Positions 56,365 through 64,000 of a stretch of 64,000 nucleotides of DNA are shown one piece after another. The DNA is taken from assembly GCA_009777235.1 (NCBI GenBank), contig WRMH01000007.1, positions 1 to 64,000 on the forward strand, given 5' to 3'. This stretch comes from Oscillospiraceae bacterium (GTDB lineage: Bacteria > Bacillota > Clostridia > Oscillospirales > Oscillospiraceae). The notes beneath the pieces are model-generated. The model was not told where the DNA came from and ran no database searches. It saw only the letters and a program-made list of their open reading frames with translations. How positions within the stretch are numbered: the first letter of the stretch is position 1; every line of letters starts with the position of its first letter. The position numbers and the translations under genes were made by a program.

Positions 56365-56985
56365 ATGCTTAGAAAGACAATTTCGCTAATACTTATTGCG
56401 GCAACGACATTTGTTGCCGCGGCTTGCCGAGAGGAAACAAACATTGCAGAGGATGCTGCCAAAAGCGTTGCCCTTGAAGAAGAAATGAAAAGCCTGAGCG
56501 ATTTTTACAGCAATGTACTCGGGCTTGAGTTTCCGACATATGTCGCCGCGACATACGGAAAAGCGGACGAAAAGACACACGAGTACATAATCAAGCCGGG
56601 ATATGAACTTATCGAGTTGGAAGCCATACAGGAAAACAACATCGGCAGCAATATCTATACAGGGAAACGCTATCATGCAGCAGGCTTTTTCGGGGAAGGA
56701 ATGTCTACGCTGGAAACATTAGAAAACGGGCAAACGATTGACACTATCGAGTTTCGTATATTCGATGTAGGTTTTACTGACGTGTATATAGATATTACGC
56801 TTGTTGGAGTTGGGCTTTTGGACCTCCTGTACGATAGTTTTGCGAGAGACGGCGTGTACTATAGCGACCATTTCACTTACGTGAGGGTCTACTTTGAGTA
56901 TATTGGGTATTTTGACGACCTAACAGGATGGGGGAGAGGAAGAAGCGCGTACGTAAAGCTTGAGTCTTTTGAGATATTACCTTAG
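56365..56985 (+). CDS. small lipoprotein of unknown function
   Basis: A 206-residue protein with a clear lipoprotein signal: MLRKTISLILIAATTFVAAA then Cys21. The mature part is acidic and strand-rich, with YEYIIKPGYELIELEAIQE-like and VYFEYIGYFDDLTG stretches; no known domain recognised. The start ATG 56365 was chosen because the longer reading from 56293 would put about 24 residues before the signal. A TTG at 56353 close to AAAGGA is an alternative. It stands alone. Confidence 0.6.
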   Translation: MLRKTISLILIAATTFVAAACREETNIAEDAAKSVALEEEMKSLSDFYSNVLGLEFPTYVAATYGKADEKTHEYIIKPGYELIELEAIQENNIGSNIYTGKRYHAAGFFGEGMSTLETLENGQTIDTIEFRIFDVGFTDVYIDITLVGVGLLDLLYDSFARDGVYYSDHFTYVRVYFEYIGYFDDLTGWGRGRSAYVKLESFEILP

Positions 56986-57099
56986 TTGCAAACAGGGATT
57001 GTGATCGCATTTCTTTTTGTCCTATTCACAACGCCAACCGCAATCAAGAGCAAAAATAACTCTGGTCGCGAGTTGCCAAGCCCCCGCCCCTAAAAGTTC

Positions 57100-57220
57100 T
57101 TGAGTTTTCTAAATAGATGTAGTAATATAATAATTGAAGAGACCGCAAAACCCAGCAGGGTTGCGAAAGGAGTGCTTCATTTACCGGGACAGGGTTCATA
57201 TCGAACCTTGTCTCGTTTTA
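57100..57220 (+). ncRNA. putative small RNA with its own promoter and terminator
   Basis: TTGAGT (57100-57105), 17 bases and TAATAT (57123-57128), then about 80 bases with a first hairpin (CGCAA..CCC / GGG..TTGCG, about 57144-57165). It ends at a Rho-independent terminator: GACAGGGTTC (57188-57197) paired with GAACCTTGTC (57203-57212) before TCGTTTTA. A GAAAGGAG between the hairpins could serve a short frame instead. No known RNA family recognised. Confidence 0.35.
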
Positions 57221-57323
57221 ATTAAAACCCAATTATGCTATAATAAAAAAAGGGTCATGTCCCCGGAGGTTTGAAAAAGACCTGCGGGAGCGATGCCTTG
57301 AAGAGGTAGGAGGATAATTCAAA

Positions 57324-57774
57324 ATGGAAATAGCAAAAAAACTGCTCATACTTGCCGCGGCCTAAGTATACGCAATCGGAACACGAATGGGAAGTGCTTT
57401 GGTATCACGGGGAGGACGGCTATGTGCTGCGCTTTCTCAGGTATAGCTTTGAAAACCCTGCCCCGGACGGCAAAGTCTACAGCGAATGGCTTAGCTATCA
57501 TTTCAGATGGTTTGATCATGACGGCAATGAAATAGACATGGAGCATTTTCGCCGATATAGTTATTTCTATTATGATGACAGCAGGGAACGCGGGTATTAC
57601 AGCCGGACGCATGATGAGACAAGATATTGGGGACACGGTTTTAGAGGGGGTTCTTCCGATACAAATCTTCTCATAAATTTTGACGACGAGACCTTTGAGT
57701 GGGCGGATATATTCGTCGAGGACGGTTCATATAACAAATATACCATTGACTCTAATATCTACACCGTATATTAA
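57324..57774 (+). pseudogene. frameshifted or internally deleted exported-protein gene
   Basis: An excellent ribosome site (TAGGAGG) precedes ATG 57324, but the frame MEIAKKLLILAAA stops at 57363-57365. Shifting by one base at about 57350, the downstream frame continues as PKYTQSEHEWEVLWYHGEDG and so on to 57774 (about 138 residues, Tyr- and Asp-rich). The start looks like the beginning of a signal peptide cut short, so a small deletion has probably fused and shifted the gene. A TTG start at 57352 would express the tail without export. No family recognised. Confidence 0.5.
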
Positions 57775-57829
57775 ACAGTATACGGGCGATGCTAACAGGA
57801 AGCGATTAGCCATACCGGCGATATTAGAC

Positions 57830-57886
57830 GTGGCGCGAGACGCGCCACAAGGCACAGTGCAATATACCATGTAAACATGGCATATT
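57830..57886. terminator. two hairpins between the pseudogene and mscL
   Basis: GTGGCGCG-AGA-CGCGCCAC (57830-57848) is a perfect 8-bp stem. It is followed by CAATATACCATGT/ACATGGCATATTG (57859-57886, one mismatch). Neither has a long T tract, but both lie between convergent genes and may end transcription from either side. Confidence 0.35.
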
Positions 57887-57907
57887 GATTTCGGTGAGGC
57901 AGCCGCG

Positions 57908-58339
57908 TCAAGGAAGCCTATTCTTTAATAAACTTAAAATTTCGGCGAGAAGCTCTTCTTCTTTTGTCGGCTTTGGCGGCTCGGGAGGCTTCTCGTCCGC
58001 CTTACTGCGCAGCGTGTTGAGAGCTTTTACGAACAAAAACACGACGAAAGCAACAATGACAAAGCTGATCAGACTGTTGAGAAACGAGCCAATAGCAAGG
58101 GTTCCGGGGTCGGCATTGCCATATAGTTTAGGCAAAGTGACCGTCCAATACGAAAAATCAACGCCTATCAATATGCCAATCAACGGCGTCGCCAAGTTTG
58201 AAACGATTGAGCTTACAAGGGCGGTAAACGCTCCGCCGACAATCATGCCGACAGCCATGTCGAGCATATTGCCTTTCATGGCAAATGCTTTAAACTCGCC
58301 AAAAAAAGATCGGAGCTTACTGTCTTTTTGCTTTTTCAT
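57908..58339 (-). CDS. mscL: large-conductance mechanosensitive channel
   Basis: A pentameric channel that opens on hypo-osmotic shock. The 143 residues from ATG 58339 include the first span MLDMAVGMIVGGAFTALVSS, the periplasmic loop, the second span FVIVAFVVFLFVKALN and a C-terminal bundle rich in Pro/Glu. The chosen start has GGGAGGT eight bases upstream; that ribosome site is the end of a family G repeat. A longer start at 58354 lies inside the repeat and is unlikely. Confidence 0.93.
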   Translation of the reverse strand: MKKQKDSKLRSFFGEFKAFAMKGNMLDMAVGMIVGGAFTALVSSIVSNLATPLIGILIGVDFSYWTVTLPKLYGNADPGTLAIGSFLNSLISFVIVAFVVFLFVKALNTLRSKADEKPPEPPKPTKEEELLAEILSLLKNRLP

Positions 58340-58341
58340 AT

Positions 58342-58520
58342 GGCAACCTCCCAAAACCCTATCACGCCAAACTACCGGTGCTTTTTTCGCTAAACTTCGT
58401 TAAATTTCCTTGAAAGAAAGCAATTATTCCTGCGTAAAGTTGCTTTATCAAACCTGCCTGCCGGCAGGTAGGCAAAAAATCACTTGGCATCTTGCTCATT
58501 TTGAGTTTTCGGAGGTTGCC
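58342..58520. repeat. 179-bp element with GGCAACCTCC ends (family G), copy 2
   Basis: GGCAACCTCC at the left and GGAGGTTGCC at the right, interior matching 50074-50235, with an extra inverted CCTGCCTG-CCGGCAGG block. On the minus strand its right end supplies the last seven codons (ATSENSK) and the TGA of serS, and its left end supplies the GGGAGGT ribosome site of mscL. Confidence 0.75.
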
Positions 58521-59803
58521 TTATGAATTATCTCCAAACCGCCAAGATATTTTCGCAAAACCTCCGGCACGGCGATACTGCCGTCTTTTTGCTGGTTTTG
58601 CTCCACAAGAGCGGGAAGTATGCGGCTCGTAGCAAGCCCCGAGCCGTTTAGCGTGTGGACAAAATCCACTTTTCCGGTAGATTCGCGTCTAAAACGAACA
58701 GAGCCGCGCCTTGCTTGATAGCAACGGGCGTTTGAAACGGAAGAAACCTCTTTGTAGCCGCCCATTGACGGGATATAAATTTCTATGTCATAGGTCCGGG
58801 CCATTGCCGAGGAGCAATCTTCGGCGGCCAATTTGACCGTTTGGAAATGAAACCCGAGCTCTTTTACCAAAGCCTCCGCTTTAGCGACAAGCTCATCAAA
58901 CGCGGCATCAGAGCTTTCGGGGGTTGTAAATTGAAACATTTCTACTTTGTTGAATTGATGACCCCGCACCATGCCGCGCTCGTCCGAGCCGTATGTTCCG
59001 GCTTCGCGGCGAAAACAGGGGGTATATGAAAAATATTTCTTAGGGAGCTCGGCCTGCGACAGTATCTCGCCGCGATGAAAAGATGCCAGAGCCGCCTCCG
59101 CCGTCGGGAGCAAGTAGTGAACCCTGTCGTCTGTCGGGTTTGCTATTTTATATACTTCGTCGGAAAACTTCGGAAACTGCCCGGCTGTCAGGCCGCACTC
59201 ATACTCTAAGATGTAAGGGACCATAATAAACTTATAGCCGTCGCTGATGTGGGTATCTATAAAGTAGTTGAGCAGCGCCCATTCGAGACTCGCACCAATT
59301 CCGACATACGTCCAAAACCCGCTGCCCGCAAGTTTTACCCCGCGCTCATAGTCTATAAGGCCGAGCTCGGCGCAAAGTTCCATATGGGTTTTCGGCTCAA
59401 AGTCAAACTTATGAGGCTCGCCAAAAACTCTGAGAGTTTCGTTGTTTTCCTTGCCGCCGGGAGAAAGGTCGTCGTCGGGCGGGTTGGGAAGCCTTAGCAT
59501 AAGGTCGTTTTGCTCGGACTCCACTTCGCGAAGCACGGCTTCGGACACGCGAATCTTTTCTTTCAGCTCGTTTAGAGCTTTAAACACGGTGGATGTGTCT
59601 GCGCCGTCTTTTTTCATCTGCGGGATTTGCTTAGAAACCTTGTTTTGCTCGGCCTTATCCGCTTCGCTCGCGGCAATAAGCGCCCGCCGCCGGGTATCAA
59701 GCTCGATAATACGGTCAATCTCGGCAGATGAGTCCGCTCCTTTTTTGATATAACGCCGTTTTAAGTCGTCGGGAGTTTCGCGTATAAGTTTTATGTCAAC
59801 CAT
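58496..59803 (-). CDS. serS: seryl-tRNA synthetase
   Basis: Charges tRNA-Ser. The 435 residues from ATG 59803 (MVDIKLIRETPDDL) have the N-terminal coiled-coil arm, class II motif 2 FRREAGTYGSDERGMVRGHQ and motif 3 LNGSGLATSRILPALVEQNQ. The C-terminus GGLEIIHK is followed by ATSENSK, encoded by a family G repeat that also provides the stop, so the original end was replaced. The core enzyme is intact. GAGGT lies eight bases before the start; the upstream ATG at 59830 is less likely. Confidence 0.94.
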   Translation of the reverse strand: MVDIKLIRETPDDLKRRYIKKGADSSAEIDRIIELDTRRRALIAASEADKAEQNKVSKQIPQMKKDGADTSTVFKALNELKEKIRVSEAVLREVESEQNDLMLRLPNPPDDDLSPGGKENNETLRVFGEPHKFDFEPKTHMELCAELGLIDYERGVKLAGSGFWTYVGIGASLEWALLNYFIDTHISDGYKFIMVPYILEYECGLTAGQFPKFSDEVYKIANPTDDRVHYLLPTAEAALASFHRGEILSQAELPKKYFSYTPCFRREAGTYGSDERGMVRGHQFNKVEMFQFTTPESSDAAFDELVAKAEALVKELGFHFQTVKLAAEDCSSAMARTYDIEIYIPSMGGYKEVSSVSNARCYQARRGSVRFRRESTGKVDFVHTLNGSGLATSRILPALVEQNQQKDGSIAVPEVLRKYLGGLEIIHKATSENSK

Positions 59804-59937
59804 TTTACAATACCTCACTGATAATTTCACAAATTGAACTTTTTTGCTATGCCGTTTGCTATATTGCCGGCTCGGCTATGTGCCGTGCACTCTCCGTACT
59901 GCGCTGACGGAGTGACAAAAGCCTGCAACCGCCGCGC

Positions 59938-60810
59938 TTACGGTTTGCTATCCGGTGATTTTGCGGAGAGCATATCAAAGAGCACGTCAAAATCTTCCGA
60001 GTCATAATATTCGATTTCGATTTTGCCCTTGCCTTTGCCTTGCTTAATAGTTACCTTTCGCCCAAAAACTCCGGTAAGCTGGTTTTGCGCGTGGAGCAAA
60101 TAGTCAACTTCACCGCCGTGCTGTGACTTGGGATTTATAGACTTCTCGCGGCAAAGTTTTTTGACGAGAGACTCTACATCGCGAACATTTAAATCTTTTT
60201 CCACCACTATCCGCGCGGCTTTTCTCATATCTTCTTCGCCTCGGAGGGCGAGCAAGGCTCTGGCGCTTCCGGCGGAAAGCTCGCCTCGCAAGATGAGTTC
60301 TTTTAGCTCGTCGGGCAAAGAGAGCAACCGCAGAGAGTTTGCGACAGACGGGCGTGACCGGCTTACGCGCTTTGCGACTTCTTCTTGCGTCATGTTAAAC
60401 TCGTCCATAAGAGCCTTGTAGCCGCGAGCTTCCTCCAAGGGGCTCAAGTCCTCGCGTTGGAGATTTTCGACCATTGCAAGCTCAAGGGCTTTTTGATCAT
60501 CGGCGACAACGACCCTGACGGGAAGCTCGGAAAGCCCTGCGCCCCGAGCGGCGCGCCAACGGCGTTCCCCGGCGATAATCTGATAATATCCGCCCTCAAT
60601 AGAGCGCACCATAATAGGTGAGAGAATACCGTGTTCGCGAATAGAGTCGGTCAGCTCCGACAATTTTTCCTGCTCAAACACGCTTCGGGGCTGATCTTCC
60701 TTTGGCTCTATGCGCGATAAAGGGATATACTCAAAATCACGCGCGGAAGTGTCGTTTGCGGCATCTCCAAGCAGAGCTCCAAGCCCTGCGCCTAAACCTT
60801 TTTTTGCCAT
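59938..60810 (-). CDS. parB: chromosome partition protein ParB (Spo0J)
   Basis: ParB binds parS and spreads along DNA to help segregation, as a CTP-dependent clamp in characterised cases. The 290 residues show the N-terminal ParB/Srx motif region with GERRWRAARGAGL, the helix-turn-helix MTQEEVAKRVSRSRPSVANS and a C-terminal dimerisation part. It lies 84 bases downstream of parA, in one operon, with a perfect parS at 55051-55066 as target. Confidence 0.95.
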   Translation of the reverse strand: MAKKGLGAGLGALLGDAANDTSARDFEYIPLSRIEPKEDQPRSVFEQEKLSELTDSIREHGILSPIMVRSIEGGYYQIIAGERRWRAARGAGLSELPVRVVVADDQKALELAMVENLQREDLSPLEEARGYKALMDEFNMTQEEVAKRVSRSRPSVANSLRLLSLPDELKELILRGELSAGSARALLALRGEEDMRKAARIVVEKDLNVRDVESLVKKLCREKSINPKSQHGGEVDYLLHAQNQLTGVFGRKVTIKQGKGKGKIEIEYYDSEDFDVLFDMLSAKSPDSKP

Positions 60811-60894
60811 TTTACCGTGACCTCCTATCTATAGCCGGATAACCGTACAGCATACTGCATATATCGCGCCTGTCGGCGAACAAGTTTGCGTTTT

Positions 60895-61656
60895 TCATTT
60901 GCCGTTTCTTTTGAGAAATTCTTTGGCAAGCTCTTGATACGCGAGAGAACCGCGAGAAGCTCTGTCATAAAACATAACAGGCTTTCCGTGACTTGGGGCT
61001 TCCGCAATCCTAACGCTTCGCGGAATTGCGACGCCGTATGTCTTTTCTTTGAAATATTTTTTGATTTCTACCGTGATTTGCGAAGATAGATTTGTGCGGG
61101 AATCATACATTGTGAGTAGTACACCTTCGACTTCGAGCGACGGGTTGAGATTTTTTTTGATCATGCGGAGGGTTGACATAAGGTCTGAGAGCCCTTCGAG
61201 CGCAAAGTATTCGCATTGCACGGGTATAAGCACCGTTTCGGCGGCGCACAGCGAGTTTAAGGTCAGCATTTCGAGCGACGGGGGGCAGTCTATGAAAATA
61301 AAATCATACTTATCTTTTACGTTATGCAGCACGTTTTTCAAAATATACTCGCGCCCGGCCATCATGACCAGCTCAACGCCTGCGCCGGACATGATTTTTG
61401 ATGACGGCAGGATGTCGCCGTATGGCGTGGTTTTTATCGCCCCGAAAGCGTCTGCGCCCTCTATTAGCACATTATAGATACTGTTTATGTTTTTGTCCTT
61501 GCTTACGCCCATGCCGGACGTGGCGTTGCTCTGTGGGTCCATGTCGCACAGGAGAGTCTTTACGCCAAGCTCTGTCAGTGCGGCGCACAGGCTAATGCAG
61601 GTTGTCGTCTTTCCGACGCCGCCCTTTTGATTGGAAACAGAAATAACTTTGCCCAT
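60895..61656 (-). CDS. parA: chromosome partition ATPase ParA (Soj)
   Basis: A 253-residue deviant Walker ATPase: SNQKGGVGKTTTCISL at 8-23, FIFIDCPPSLEMLTLNSL around 120-137, and the family end AYQELAKEFLKRNGK. It works with ParB in origin segregation and regulates DnaA in Bacillus. Its promoter and a leader dyad lie at 61681-61742. Confidence 0.96.
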   Translation of the reverse strand: MGKVISVSNQKGGVGKTTTCISLCAALTELGVKTLLCDMDPQSNATSGMGVSKDKNINSIYNVLIEGADAFGAIKTTPYGDILPSSKIMSGAGVELVMMAGREYILKNVLHNVKDKYDFIFIDCPPSLEMLTLNSLCAAETVLIPVQCEYFALEGLSDLMSTLRMIKKNLNPSLEVEGVLLTMYDSRTNLSSQITVEIKKYFKEKTYGVAIPRSVRIAEAPSHGKPVMFYDRASRGSLAYQELAKEFLKRNGK

Positions 61657-61680
61657 TTATATACCTCAATACAAGTAAAA

Positions 61681-61742
61681 TGCCCAATGTGAAAATGTCT
61701 CACATCAGGGCATATTATACTATGAAAGAATGTATTGTGCAA
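61681..61742 (-). promoter_or_regulatory. promoter and leader dyad of parAB
   Basis: On the minus strand TTGCAC (61737-61742), 17 bases, TATAAT (61714-61719). Directly after it the leader holds TGCCC-TGATGTGA..TCACATT-GGGCA (61681-61712), an inverted repeat in two blocks separated by a short mismatch. It could be an operator or a leader hairpin. Confidence 0.6.
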
Positions 61743-61780
61743 AGATTTTCTTGCGACGGGTGTTGCGACGGGGGCTTTGT

Positions 61781-61810
61781 AAAAAACCAGAGCGGCGTTT
61801 AGCCGCTCTG
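61781..61810 (-). terminator. terminator of the DUF6273 lipoprotein gene
   Basis: CAGAGCGGC-TAAAC-GCCGCTCTG followed by GTTTTTT on the minus strand, 18 bases past the stop codon. Confidence 0.8.
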
Positions 61811-61828
61811 CTCACTGTGTTGCTCTTA

Positions 61829-63070
61829 CTATGAAAGCTTCACCCACATAGCGGGACGGACGCCGTAACTATAGTCGTCAGAAGACATGCCGAAGTCGCT
61901 GATGCTGCCGTATTCGTAATCGACGTATGCGACATAATTAGCATCGATGCCGGGCGAGCGAAGCCACCACCAGCGAGCTCTGCCGTCCGATTCATACGCT
62001 ACCCTCGCCGAATCGTTTGCGAAATATTGCTGCGCTTCGTCTATGCTAAGCAGAAAAATTTTGTCTACTGTATTGTTGCCGCCGGGCGTATCGTGAGTTG
62101 GATTATTATTGTTGATTAGCGTAGTTTCGATAATCCTCGCTTGGTCGGCTTGGCTGAAGCTGCTCAAAAATTCGCCGTTTAAATAATCGCGGATGCTGCT
62201 ATGTTCCCACGTTATCTCACCGTAGGGCGAGTGATATTCGCGGCGTTCTAATATGTACCCGCTGATGACCAGCGCCCTACCGTCCTGCACGTCCAACACA
62301 CGCCAGTAATATCCGCCGAATGTAATAACATCGCCGATATTTGTTAAGCCGGATAGGTCGCCTACGCCGGGGTTATTATTGCCCTCGCCCTCGGGGATAA
62401 AACAAAGCATCCCCTCCGTGTCCCTTGCCAAGCTGATTATTTCCGATTTCCTTTGCGTTGTGGATATGAGAAGAGACTCCGCCCAAACGTAAGGCAACCC
62501 ATAAACGACGTTATCCACGACCGTCAAATACCCACTCCCGCCATACATATTGACCACCTCGTTGGCCTCTTCATTGCTTGGGAATACTGTTTTATACCGA
62601 TCGTGGCGGACGGTTTCTTCACCGAAAGCCCCGGTGAAAGTGAAGAGGCTGTAAATTGTCACATCACTGAGAGTAAGGTCTACGAAACCCTCCTCCATAG
62701 TAACGATATAGTTTTCACCCCAATCATATATAAGCATATCGTCCCACTCGACCGTATAAAAATACTGCGGGTCGCCCCGGTGGTTTTCCAACGGCCACAC
62801 AACTGACGGCACCGGGCCAAGGTCAGAAACGACACTTCCGTCATTAAATATGACCCCATTGCCGGGATCAGGGACACCTGTGCCCGGGTCATTATCGCCG
62901 TTACCCTGCGCCCCGTTCGGTGACGGCGCGGACGGCGTTTCCGATGGCGGCGGTGTGTTGGTACTGCCGCCCGAATTGTTGTTGCCGCTATCGGAGCAAG
63001 CCGTGAGCGAAAATAGCATTATCAGCGCAAGTATGAGCGCGAAGATTTTTGTTGTGGTTGATGTTTTCAT
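61829..63070 (-). CDS. DUF6273-domain lipoprotein
   Basis: A 413-residue lipoprotein: signal with lipobox SLTAC (Cys25), then an Asn/Gly/Pro linker (about 26-70). The C-terminal half fits DUF6273: YYWRVLDVQDGRALVIS, WEHSSIRDYLNGEFLSSFS, DKIFLLSIDEAQQYF and WWLRSPG near the end with GVRPAMWVKL. The fold resembles sulfatase-modifying/C-type-lectin-like domains; function unknown. ATG 63070 was chosen with GGAGAG upstream; the ATG at 63088 is part of that site. Confidence 0.78.
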   Translation of the reverse strand: MKTSTTTKIFALILALIMLFSLTACSDSGNNNSGGSTNTPPPSETPSAPSPNGAQGNGDNDPGTGVPDPGNGVIFNDGSVVSDLGPVPSVVWPLENHRGDPQYFYTVEWDDMLIYDWGENYIVTMEEGFVDLTLSDVTIYSLFTFTGAFGEETVRHDRYKTVFPSNEEANEVVNMYGGSGYLTVVDNVVYGLPYVWAESLLISTTQRKSEIISLARDTEGMLCFIPEGEGNNNPGVGDLSGLTNIGDVITFGGYYWRVLDVQDGRALVISGYILERREYHSPYGEITWEHSSIRDYLNGEFLSSFSQADQARIIETTLINNNNPTHDTPGGNNTVDKIFLLSIDEAQQYFANDSARVAYESDGRARWWWLRSPGIDANYVAYVDYEYGSISDFGMSSDDYSYGVRPAMWVKLS

Positions 63071-63091
63071 GGTTGATGTACTCTCCATTTG

Positions 63092-63387
63092 ACAAAATCA
63101 TAAGTCTCCCGCTTCTATTCCTTCGCTGTCATAAAATCATTCCTCCCCGAACCACTGCGTCATCCATGCGCAGACGGTTCGGACGCTCCGCATCCATGCT
63201 ACGCTCTCGGAATGGATTTTATGACCGCTTTGTTGTGAGTTACATTATAGCCGAAATCAGTGGTGAGTACAAGCTCCAACTGATTTTGTTAAAAACATCA
63301 CGCGCTTTGTGCGTGATGCAAACGCGTAGCGCTTGTGAGTCTTCGCCGAATTCATTTCGGCGAAGGCGATATATTAAATTGACTAAT
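63092..63387 (-). repeat. structured palindromic repeat, copy 2, interrupted by family P copy E
   Basis: The left part (ACAAAATCATAAGTCTCCCG) and the right part (from about 63234, TGTGAGTTACATTATAGCCG to TATATTAAATTGACTA) match 2685-2866. The hairpin CATCACGC/GCGTGATG here is changed on both arms relative to copy 1 while pairing is kept, which suggests selection for structure. The 98-bp family P element sits where copy 1 has the CCGCTT/AAGCGG hairpin. Confidence 0.6.
63128..63225. repeat. 100-bp palindromic element (family P), copy E
   Basis: GTCATAAAATCATTCC to GGAATGGATTTTATGAC, with interior GAACCACTGCGTCATCCATG and GCGCAGACGGTTCGG. It is inserted in the structured repeat, so it is the younger of the two. 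Confidence 0.8.
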
Positions 63388-63486
63388 TTCGATTTTGATT
63401 ATCCCTGCGCCGTTTATGCAAGGATATACTTTTTCTACATAAATATCTGCGAGCTGCTCCGCTTCATCAAATGTTACTCCGGTTTG
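63352..63486 (-). pseudogene. possible remnant of a HEPN-like partner gene
   Basis: An open stretch of 44 codons without a start reads QTGVTFDEAEQLADIYVEKV and on, then enters the structured repeat. It follows the MNT gene in the place where a HEPN partner would be. The helical, acidic sequence is compatible with the end of a HEPN protein but too short to be sure. Confidence 0.2.
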
Positions 63487-63506
63487 TCAATATTTTTTTG
63501 TTTTCA

Positions 63507-63848
63507 CTAAGCACTTAGCAATATACCCTCCGTATTGATGTTTATGTAAAAAGGCAAATCATTTATAAACCTATAATACGTAACACAATCTGCGACATGA
63601 ACAGAAACAATCACATCATATTCTAAGTCCATATCTCCGGTAACAGACCAAATCATATCATATACTTTATGTCTATCTTCAAGTCTAACATCAGCAATTA
63701 CCATAATATCTATATCAGATTCATCGGTAAAATCACCGCGAGCATAAGAGCCATAGAGAATGACCTTATCAAGCTTATCTCCAAGACTCTCTTTTGCTGC
63801 CTTAACTACTTTATCGGTAATTTCATTTAGAACAGATTTGCTGCACAC
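63507..63848 (-). CDS. MNT-type nucleotidyltransferase, without partner
   Basis: A 113-residue minimal nucleotidyltransferase with GSYARGDFTDESDIDI (GSx(n)DxD) near residue 34. In pairs with HEPN proteins these act as antitoxins. I chose GTG 63848 with GAGGG upstream. The longer reading to ATG 63893 starts before a -10-like TATAAT at 63871-63876 (minus) and is unlikely. No intact HEPN gene follows; a 44-codon remnant and a repeat are found instead. The final 100 bases of the window show no supportable gene. Confidence 0.75.
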   Translation of the reverse strand: MCSKSVLNEITDKVVKAAKESLGDKLDKVILYGSYARGDFTDESDIDIMVIADVRLEDRHKVYDMIWSVTGDMDLEYDVIVSVHVADCVTYYRFINDLPFYININTEGILLSA

Positions 63849-64000
63849 GGTATCCCTCGTTTCTATGCGTATTATAACTCGGCTATATCGCACATTTCGG
63901 CTTCTACTCCATCACGTCCGCGACCTCTAAAAATAACGTTTGATACTCTGAAATAAACATTCTCCCCACATTAAATCAATAAAGCGTAAATGTATAAAGT

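Noticed and set aside
58496-58520. serS regarded as truncated by the repeat
   Set aside because: All catalytic motifs are present and the family normally ends near GGLEII; only the last few residues and the stop are replaced.
63894-64000. Short minus-strand frame MFISEYQTLFLEVADVME at the right edge
   Set aside because: Eighteen codons with the ribosome site too close to the ATG and no family match; not supportable as a gene.

Overview
The window looks like a chromosomal segment around the replication origin of a low-to-mid GC Gram-positive anaerobe of the class Clostridia, probably gut- or host-associated. This is inference from gene content: dnaA-dnaN-recF-remB(DUF370)-gyrB-gyrA order, ParA/ParB with a perfect parS, lipoproteins with Firmicutes-type lipoboxes, BspA-type leucine-rich repeats, InlB B repeats, MazEF modules and strong AGGAGG ribosome sites. 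I cannot name the species.

Layout. 1-1.1 kb: the left end of an IS3/IS150-like element that has cut a small membrane-peptide gene, then a first mazEF module. 1.1-4.1 kb: trmB, an OGG-type DNA glycosylase, a structured repeat and an AAA/DUF4143 ATPase. 4.4-16.3 kb: two large secreted wall or membrane proteins on the minus strand. They share promoter block, signal peptide, Cys/Asp-rich segments, Pro-Thr stalk and terminator, but have different middles (beta-helix/Gly-rich/InlB versus BspA leucine-rich repeats). 16.4-18.1 kb: an MNT/HEPN pair and a second mazEF. 18.2-22.7 kb: rpsT and an ABC sugar-type importer (lipoprotein plus two permeases). 22.7-32.0 kb: the dnaA-oriC-dnaN-recF-remB-gyrB-gyrA-rnhA core. 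32.1-34.8 kb: an EAL/HDOD regulator and the CCA tRNA nucleotidyltransferase. 34.8-47.7 kb: a giant 4299-residue surface protein with about 14 tandem InlB B repeats. 47.9-50.1 kb: tRNA-Leu(CAG), a tiny toxin-like peptide gene and a DUF1846 protein. 50.2-55.8 kb: a PpiC lipoprotein, mfd, parS and rsmG. 56.3-57.8 kb: a small lipoprotein, a putative small RNA and a frameshifted gene. 57.9-61.7 kb: mscL, serS, parB and parA. 61.8-64 kb: a DUF6273 lipoprotein, nested repeats and a lone MNT nucleotidyltransferase.

The replication and segregation genes (dnaA, oriC, parABS, gyrase), translation genes (rpsT, trmB, cca, serS, tRNA-Leu) and repair genes (ogg, mfd, recF) form the housekeeping core. Between them sit accessory material: three surface proteins, four toxin-antitoxin-like loci, two tiny membrane-peptide genes whose Shine-Dalgarno lies in a GAAA-tetraloop hairpin, and at least four families of short palindromic elements. 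The most interesting unexplained items are the Cys/Asp-rich surface protein pair with exchangeable middles, the roughly 100-bp palindromic element present five times, the roughly 165-180-bp element that supplies both the serS stop codon and the mscL ribosome site, and the two tiny hairpin-gated peptides.
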